From: Streptomyces sp. NBC_00683 | GTDB taxonomy: Bacteria; Actinomycetota; Actinomycetes; Streptomycetales; Streptomycetaceae | Assembly (NCBI RefSeq): GCF_036226745.1 | Contig: NZ_CP109013.1 | Span: 6,572,001 to 6,636,000 of the forward strand | Direction of reading: 5' to 3' | Length of the DNA: 64,000 bases | Part shown: one piece after another, positions 57,903-64,000 of the stretch | Numbering within the stretch: position 1 is the first letter of the stretch | How the letters are laid out: every line of letters begins with the position of its first letter | Notes under the pieces: model-generated | Told to the model about the DNA's origin: nothing | Seen by the model: only the letters and a program-made list of their open reading frames with translations | The model's database searches: none | Position numbers and translations under genes: made by a program

Positions 57903-59293
57903 TCAGACGCCCCGGCTGACCGAGCTCATGTGGAAATCGGGGATCCGCAGCGCGGGCATGGCGGCCCGGGTGAAGTAGTCGCCCCACTCGCGCGGCAGCG
58001 TCTTCTCCGTGCGGCCCGCCTCGGACGCCCGGGACAGCAGATCGACCGGCGACTCGTTGAACCGGAAGTTGTTCACCTCGCCGAGGACCTCCCCGTCCTC
58101 CACCAGATAGACCCCGTCCCGGGTCAGGCCGGTCAGCAGCAGCGTCGCCGGATCCACCTCCCGGATGTACCACATGCAGGTCAGCAGCAGAGCCCGGCCG
58201 GTCGTGGCGGCCACCATCTCCTCCAGCGAGCGCTTGCCGCCGCCGTCCAGCACCAGGTTGTCCACGGTGGGGGCCAGCGGCAGGTCCGTGAGCCCCGCGG
58301 AGTGCCGTGTCGTGGTCAGCCGCTCCAGCTTGCCCTCCCTGACCCAGTCCGTGGGCGCCAGCGGAAGCCCGTTGTCGAAGACGGAGGCGTCGTCGCCGGA
58401 CGCGTGGGCGATCACGAACGGCGCGGACTCCAGGCCCGGCTCGTGCGGGTCGCTGCGCAGGGTCAGCGGCAGGGCGGAGAGCTTCTCGCCGAGCCGCGTG
58501 CCGCCTCCCGGCCTGGAGAAGACGGTCCGGCCCTCCGTGGCGTCCCGGGCGCTCGACGACCAGAACTGGTAGATCAGCAGGTCGGCCACCGCGGTCGGCG
58601 GCAGCAGCGTCTCGTACCGGCCGGCGGGCAGCTCGATCCGGCGCTCGGCCCAGCCGAGCCGCTGCGCGAGCTCCGCGTCCAGGACCGCCGGGTCGACGTC
58701 CGTGAAGTCCCGGGTCGCCCGCCCCGCCCAGGCGGACCGGGTCCGGTCGGGCGACTTGGCGTTCAGCTCCAGCGTCCCGTTCGGCTGGTCGTGGCGCAGC
58801 CGCAGCCCCGTCGACGTACCGAGGTAGGTCGAGGTCATCTCGTGGTTGGCGAAGCCGTACAGCTCACGGCCGCCGGAGCGGGCGCGGGCGAAGGCGTCAC
58901 CGAGCGCCGGGGCGAAGGCGGCGAAGACATCGGAGCCGGTCTCGGCGGGGGCGTCCGTGAAGGCGGCGGACACCGGCACCCCGGAGACGAGCGGCTGCGC
59001 GTCCTCCGCGGGCCCGGCCCCGCGCGCGGCGGCCTCGGCGGCCCGTACGAGCGGTTCCAGGTCGTCGGTGGTGACGGCGGAACGGGACACCACGCCGGAG
59101 GCCGTCCCGCGGGCGCCGTCCACGGTCGCGATCACGGTCAGGGTCCGGCCGCGCGTCACCCCGTTCGTGGTGAGCGCGTTGCCGGCCCAGCGCAGATTGG
59201 CGGAGGAGTTCTCGTCCGCGATGACCACACAGCCGTCGGTGGTGGACAGCTCGAGTGCGCGCTCGACGATCTCGTACGGCTTGCTGACGCGGC

Positions 59294-59297
<4 letters not shown>
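57903..59297 (-). CDS. tldE: TldE/PmbA-type metallopeptidase subunit
   Basis: A 464-aa member of the TldD/PmbA family without the HExxxH motif, the feature of the non-catalytic TldE/PmbA partner. Conserved parts are FNESPVDLLSRASEAGRTEK near the C-terminus (with the last-strand MSSVSRGV) and LTTNGVTRGRTLTVIATVDG. It forms a barrel-shaped heterodimer with TldD that cleaves small peptides through a slot. ATG 59297 overlaps the tldD stop (ATGA). The frame stays open far upstream within tldD, but that part is not coding. Confidence 0.94.
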
Positions 59298-60817
<1,520 letters not shown>

Positions 60818-61040
60818 GCGGGCCTCCCCTTCTCCACCTCTGGAAAATGTCTCCGCAGTGAATCATGGGGGGTCCCGGGGCCCCGGTGCGCCGGATTTAA
60901 CGTGTCCGGCCCCCCGCTGGTTCGTTCTGTAGGGATCCGACAGTCGCGGCACTGCGGTGCTGTCACAGGACGATTCTCGTTATCCGGCACGGTACCGATA
61001 GGTTTTCGATGTACCAGACCGCCAAGGAAAGGGTGATCCG

Positions 61041-61760
61041 TTGAGCCGCTCGGTTCTCGTCACCGGAGGAAACCGGGGCATCGGCCTCGCCATCGCCCGC
61101 GCCTTCGCCGACAACGGCGACAAGGTCGCGATCACCTACCGCTCCGGCGAGCCGCCCCAGGCGCTCACCGACGCGGGCTGCCTGGCGGTCCGGTGCGACA
61201 TCACCGACACCGAGCAGGTGGAGCAGGCCTACAAGGAGATCGAGGAGAAGCACGGTCCCGTGGAGGTGCTGGTCGCCAACGCCGGTATCACCAAGGACCA
61301 GTTGCTGATGCGGATGTCCGAGGACGACTTCACGTCGGTACTCGACACCAACCTCACCGGTACCTTCCGGGTCGTCAAGCGGGCCAACCGCGCGATGCTG
61401 CGCGCGAAGAAGGGCCGCGTCGTCCTCATCTCCTCCGTCGTCGGCCTCCTCGGTTCGGCGGGACAGGCCAACTACGCGGCGTCCAAGGCGGGCCTCGTCG
61501 GCTTCGCCCGGTCGCTGGCCCGTGAGCTCGGCTCGCGCAACATCACGTTCAACGTCGTCGCACCCGGGTTTGTCGACACCGACATGACCCAGGCGCTCAC
61601 CGATGAGCAGCGCAAGGGGATCGTGTCCCAGGTGCCGCTCGGCCGCTACGCGCAGCCCGCTGAGATCGCCGCCGCGGTGCGCTTCCTCGCGTCCGACGAC
61701 GCGTCGTACATCACTGGAGCCGTCATCCCCGTTGACGGCGGATTGGGCATGGGTCACTGA
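61041..61760 (+). CDS. fabG: 3-oxoacyl-[acyl-carrier-protein] reductase
   Basis: SDR enzyme of fatty-acid synthesis, 239 aa, NADPH reduction of ketoacyl-ACP. The cofactor loop is VTGGNRGIGLAIA, the catalytic Ser is in LISSVVGL and the pair Y145/K149 is in NYAASKAGLVGF; the C-terminus VIPVDGGLGMGH is family-typical. The TTG at 61041 is the start, with AAGGGTGA upstream. The inhA-like fabI gene follows six bases downstream, the arrangement of the mycobacterial fabG1-inhA operon. Confidence 0.95.
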   Translation: MSRSVLVTGGNRGIGLAIARAFADNGDKVAITYRSGEPPQALTDAGCLAVRCDITDTEQVEQAYKEIEEKHGPVEVLVANAGITKDQLLMRMSEDDFTSVLDTNLTGTFRVVKRANRAMLRAKKGRVVLISSVVGLLGSAGQANYAASKAGLVGFARSLARELGSRNITFNVVAPGFVDTDMTQALTDEQRKGIVSQVPLGRYAQPAEIAAAVRFLASDDASYITGAVIPVDGGLGMGH

Positions 61761-61765
61761 TCACC

Positions 61766-62533
61766 ATGAGCGGAATTCTCGACGGCAAGCGCATCCTCAT
61801 CACGGGTGTGCTGATGGAGTCGTCCATCGCGTTCCACACCGCGAAGGTGGCACAGGAGCAGGGCGCCGAGGTCATCCTGACGGCGTTCCCCCGGCCGACA
61901 CTGACCGAGCGCATCGCCAAGAAGCTGCCCAAGCCGGCCAAGGTCATCGAGCTGGACGTGACCAACGACGAGCACCTGGACCGGCTCGCGGGCCTGGTCA
62001 AGGAGGAGCTCGGTTCGCTGGACGGCGTCGTGCACTCCATCGGCTTCGCGCCGCAGGACGCGCTCGGCGGGAACTTCCTGAACACCCCGTTCGAGTCGGT
62101 CGCCACCGCGATGCACGTCTCGGCGTTCTCGCTGAAGTCCCTCGCCATGGCCTGCAAGCCCCTGATGAACGACGGCGGCTCGATCGTCGGCCTCACCTTC
62201 GACGCGCAGTTCGCCTGGCCCCAGTACGACTGGATGGGCCCGGCCAAGGCCGCGCTGGAGGCGACCTCCCGCTACCTCGCCCGTGACCTGGGCAAGGACA
62301 GCATCCGCTGCAACCTGATCTCGGCCGGACCGCTCGCTTCCATGGCCGCCAAGTCCATCCCGGGCTTCGGCGAGCTCGCGGACGTCTGGAACCACCGCTC
62401 CCCGCTGGAGTGGGACATGGCCGACCCGGCGCCGGCCGGCCGCGGTGTCGTGGCGCTGCTCTCGGACTTCTTCCCGAAGACGACGGGCGAGATCATCCAC
62501 GTCGACGGTGGCGTGCACATGATGGGCGCCTGA
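61766..62533 (+). CDS. fabI: Enoyl-[acyl-carrier-protein] reductase, NADH
   Basis: A 255-aa FabI/InhA-type enzyme making the last reduction of each fatty-acid elongation cycle. Cofactor loop ITGVLMESSIAFHTA; catalytic Y154 and K161 in PQYDWMGPAKAAL; GFAPQDALGG is the substrate-loop region. ATG 61766 follows the fabG stop closely. Triclosan and isoniazid-type inhibitors target this class. Confidence 0.96.
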   Translation: MSGILDGKRILITGVLMESSIAFHTAKVAQEQGAEVILTAFPRPTLTERIAKKLPKPAKVIELDVTNDEHLDRLAGLVKEELGSLDGVVHSIGFAPQDALGGNFLNTPFESVATAMHVSAFSLKSLAMACKPLMNDGGSIVGLTFDAQFAWPQYDWMGPAKAALEATSRYLARDLGKDSIRCNLISAGPLASMAAKSIPGFGELADVWNHRSPLEWDMADPAPAGRGVVALLSDFFPKTTGEIIHVDGGVHMMGA

Positions 62534-62549
62534 GTCCCGCGGACCGCTC

Positions 62550-62596
62550 ACGGCCGCGTACCGAACTCCCTCGCGAGGGGGCCGGTACGCGGCCGT
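62550..62596 (+). terminator. Terminator of the fabG-fabI operon
   Basis: Outer 14-bp arms ACGGCCGCGTACCG and CGGTACGCGGCCGT enclose an inner palindrome CCCTCGCGAGGG (62568-62579), 17 bases past the fabI stop. Confidence 0.85.
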
Positions 62597-62683
62597 CGTG
62601 CGTCTCAGGTCGAAAAGATGGTCGATCCACCGCAGAATGTGGAGGAACCGGACTTTTGGTCAGGCTGTGGGGAGGAGATCGCT

Positions 62684-63052
62684 GTGCTGCGCTCCACACG
62701 TCGCCGAACCTGGGCCCTCATGGCCGCAGCGGCTGCCGTCGCCGGTCTCCTCGCACCGGTCGCCGTGAACGCGGCGAACCGGGCGGGATCCGGGGCCGCC
62801 GCACCCCTCGCGCCGGCCCCCGAACCCTCGGGCGCCGAATGCCGTACGTCGGTCGACGGCTCCCGGGTCGTCGCCTACTGCCACAACCCGGACTCCACCA
62901 CCGACCACGTCCAGCTCCACACCGAGTGCAGCCGCTGGTGGGACGTCGACGCGGACAGCGAGGCCGTCGTGGTCCAGCCGGGGCGGACCGTGCGCCTCGA
63001 GGACCGGTGCTGGAAGGAAGTCGGCTCGGCCTGGGTCAGTCACAGGCCGTGA
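62684..63052 (+). CDS. Secreted 122-aa protein of unknown function
   Basis: A small exported protein. The GTG at 62684 has GGAGGAG six bases upstream and gives a signal peptide (LRSTRRRTWALMAAAAAVAG, ending about VAVNAANRA). The mature part has four Cys (in SGAECRT, VVAYCHN, HTECSRW, EDRCWKE), probably two disulfides, and a beta-rich look. An ATG 22 codons upstream would add an acidic stretch before the signal and is less likely. Family not recognised. Confidence 0.8.
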   Translation: MLRSTRRRTWALMAAAAAVAGLLAPVAVNAANRAGSGAAAPLAPAPEPSGAECRTSVDGSRVVAYCHNPDSTTDHVQLHTECSRWWDVDADSEAVVVQPGRTVRLEDRCWKEVGSAWVSHRP

Positions 63053-63083
63053 CCGAGGGCCTCGGAGCCCCGTACGCGCAGCC

Positions 63084-63758
63084 TCAGACGCGGTTCCTGA
63101 GGCAGTTCAGCGCATGGCCGGCGGCCTCGGAGGCGGCCGTCTCGGCGTCGCCCGCCCGGATCGCCTCGACCAGCCGTGCGTGGTCCATGTGCTCCTCGGG
63201 GCGCAGCTCCGGGCCCACGTCGTCGCGCAGATAGTCGCGGAGCAGGCCGTTGAGGTCGGCATAGAGCTCGGTCAGTACGTCGTTGTGCGAGGCGGCGACC
63301 ACGGCGAGGTGCAGCGTCGCGTCGGCGGCGACGAAGGCCTCCGCGTCCCCGGCGGCCCAGGTCGCCTCGCGCCGGGCCATCAGCGCGTCCAGCTGGCGCA
63401 GATCCCGGTCCGTGCGCCGGGCGGCGGCCAGCCGGGCCGCCGAGGACTCCAGGGTGGAGCGCAGCTCGGCGACGTGGCGCGGGTCCGCGTCGGCGAAGCG
63501 GCGGTGCATCACACCGGCGAGCTCACTGGTGGCGACGACGTACGTCCCCGACCCCTGCCGGATGTCCAGGAGGCCGTTGTGCGCCAGCGCGCGCACCGCC
63601 TCGCGCACGGTGTTGCGGGCGACTCCCAGCTGCTCGACCAGCTCGGGCTCGGTGGGAATCCGTGAGCCCACGGGCCACTCGCCCGAAGTGATCTGATTTC
63701 TCAGCTGGGCAATCACCTGGTCGGCGAGAGCCGAACGCCGCGGAGACGTCAGCGCCAT
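63084..63758 (-). CDS. GntR/FadR-family transcriptional regulator
   Basis: A 224-aa regulator. The N-terminal winged helix (about 10-75) has the GntR pattern SGEWPVGSRIPTEPELVEQL and VARNTVREAVRALAHNGLLD; the C-terminal all-helical FCD/VanR-type domain (about 85-220) has AEAFVAADATLHLAVVAASH with likely metal or effector-binding His and Asp. ATG 63758 has AAGGAG upstream. Divergent from the gene cut by the right edge; operator-like palindromes lie between, so it probably controls that gene. Effector unknown. Confidence 0.92.
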   Translation of the reverse strand: MALTSPRRSALADQVIAQLRNQITSGEWPVGSRIPTEPELVEQLGVARNTVREAVRALAHNGLLDIRQGSGTYVVATSELAGVMHRRFADADPRHVAELRSTLESSAARLAAARRTDRDLRQLDALMARREATWAAGDAEAFVAADATLHLAVVAASHNDVLTELYADLNGLLRDYLRDDVGPELRPEEHMDHARLVEAIRAGDAETAASEAAGHALNCLRNRV

Positions 63759-63846
63759 GGTGCTCCTTGCTCGGGTCCTTGGAACGGGGTCTGGTCGTGC
63801 TGTGTGGAGCGGTGCCGGAATTCTCTCAGGAGGGAGGGACCCGGAG

Positions 63847-63880
63847 TGGACAATCAATCATCCCATGATTCTATGATGGG
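63847..63880. promoter_or_regulatory. Divergent promoter with GntR-type operator candidate
   Basis: TCATCCCATGA (63858-63868) is a palindrome with arms TCAT/ATGA, and CCCAT/ATGGG arms (63862-63866, 63876-63880) enclose the next part. On the plus strand TATGAT (63872-63877) ends seven bases before the ATG at 63885, so the partial gene may be leaderless and the operator would overlap its -10 box. Confidence 0.5.
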
Positions 63881-63884
63881 CCTC

Positions 63885-64000
63885 ATGCCCGACGACGAAA
63901 CCCGGACCCTGAGCCCCGCCTCCCACCGGAGCGCGACCATCCCGAGCGGCCCCGCCTCCCGGGCGGCCGCCCCGGTGCCGGGCCCGGGCCCGGCACCGGG
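63885..64000 (+). CDS. Start of an unidentified gene (cut by the right edge)
   Basis: Only 38 codons are visible: PDDETRTLSPASHRSATIPS followed by Ala/Pro/Gly-rich sequence, a disordered cytoplasmic tail. The ATG sits seven bases after TATGAT. In many Streptomyces such a tail starts a membrane transporter next to a GntR regulator, but no domain is visible, so function is left open. Confidence 0.6.
   Translation, partial: MPDDETRTLSPASHRSATIPSGPASRAAAPVPGPGPAP

Overview
The window is chromosomal DNA of a high-GC actinomycete, almost certainly a Streptomyces. The signs are the strong third-position G/C bias, frequent GTG and TTG starts, many 4-base ATGA/GTGA overlaps, leaderless-looking starts, an LAxTG sortase substrate, an ectABCD operon and an actinobacterial Asp23/AmaP cluster. 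No insertion sequence, prophage, CRISPR array, rRNA or tRNA gene was seen; it reads as ordinary core chromosome. All calls come from reading the sequence and translated proteins; no database search was run.

Left part (1-11.8 kb): a pectin side-chain module. A three-gene CUT1 sugar ABC importer (minus strand) faces a GH42 beta-galactosidase and a secreted GH53 endo-galactanase (plus strand). A consensus-like promoter and a LacI-type operator lie between them, so extracellular galactan would be cut, imported and hydrolysed inside the cell. A VOC/maleylpyruvate-isomerase-fold fusion, an MFS exporter and a secreted PL11 rhamnogalacturonan lyase follow.

11.8-19.2 kb: the ectoine/hydroxyectoine operon ectABCD (minus strand, with its own terminator), a class-V aminotransferase, a divergent amidohydrolase and a cell-wall-anchored LAETG protein with Gly/Ser repeats.

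19.2-30 kb: a late cobalamin (B12) block. It holds a CobE-CobC fusion, a ZIP metal transporter on the opposite strand, then the overlapping operon cbiB-cobQ-chelatase(I+D fusion)-cobO-cobB, preceded by a clear cobalamin riboswitch. Upstream sits a PiT phosphate transporter with a PhoP-box-like direct repeat and its small membrane partner.

30-41.7 kb: a class II aldolase, an alpha/beta hydrolase, an orphan 460-aa protein, a VOC protein, a YpfJ-type zinc peptidase, and an ABC-F ATPase preceded by a possible leaderless leader peptide. A small HTH protein and an enoyl-CoA hydratase with a double palindrome in front come next, then a six-gene Asp23/Gls24-AmaP envelope-stress cluster.

41.7-64 kb: an SDR and GH15 pair, SURF1 with a 12-bp inverted repeat on its start codon, a Cys-rich 77-aa protein, a DEDDh exonuclease-BRCT protein, VIT1 and sterol-desaturase-like proteins, a lysoplasmalogenase-like protein, an alcohol dehydrogenase, a secreted subtilase, DUF485-actP (acetate uptake), moaA, small proteins, tyrS, the tldE/tldD pair, fabG-fabI (fatty acid synthesis), a secreted small protein, and a GntR regulator divergent from a gene cut by the right edge.
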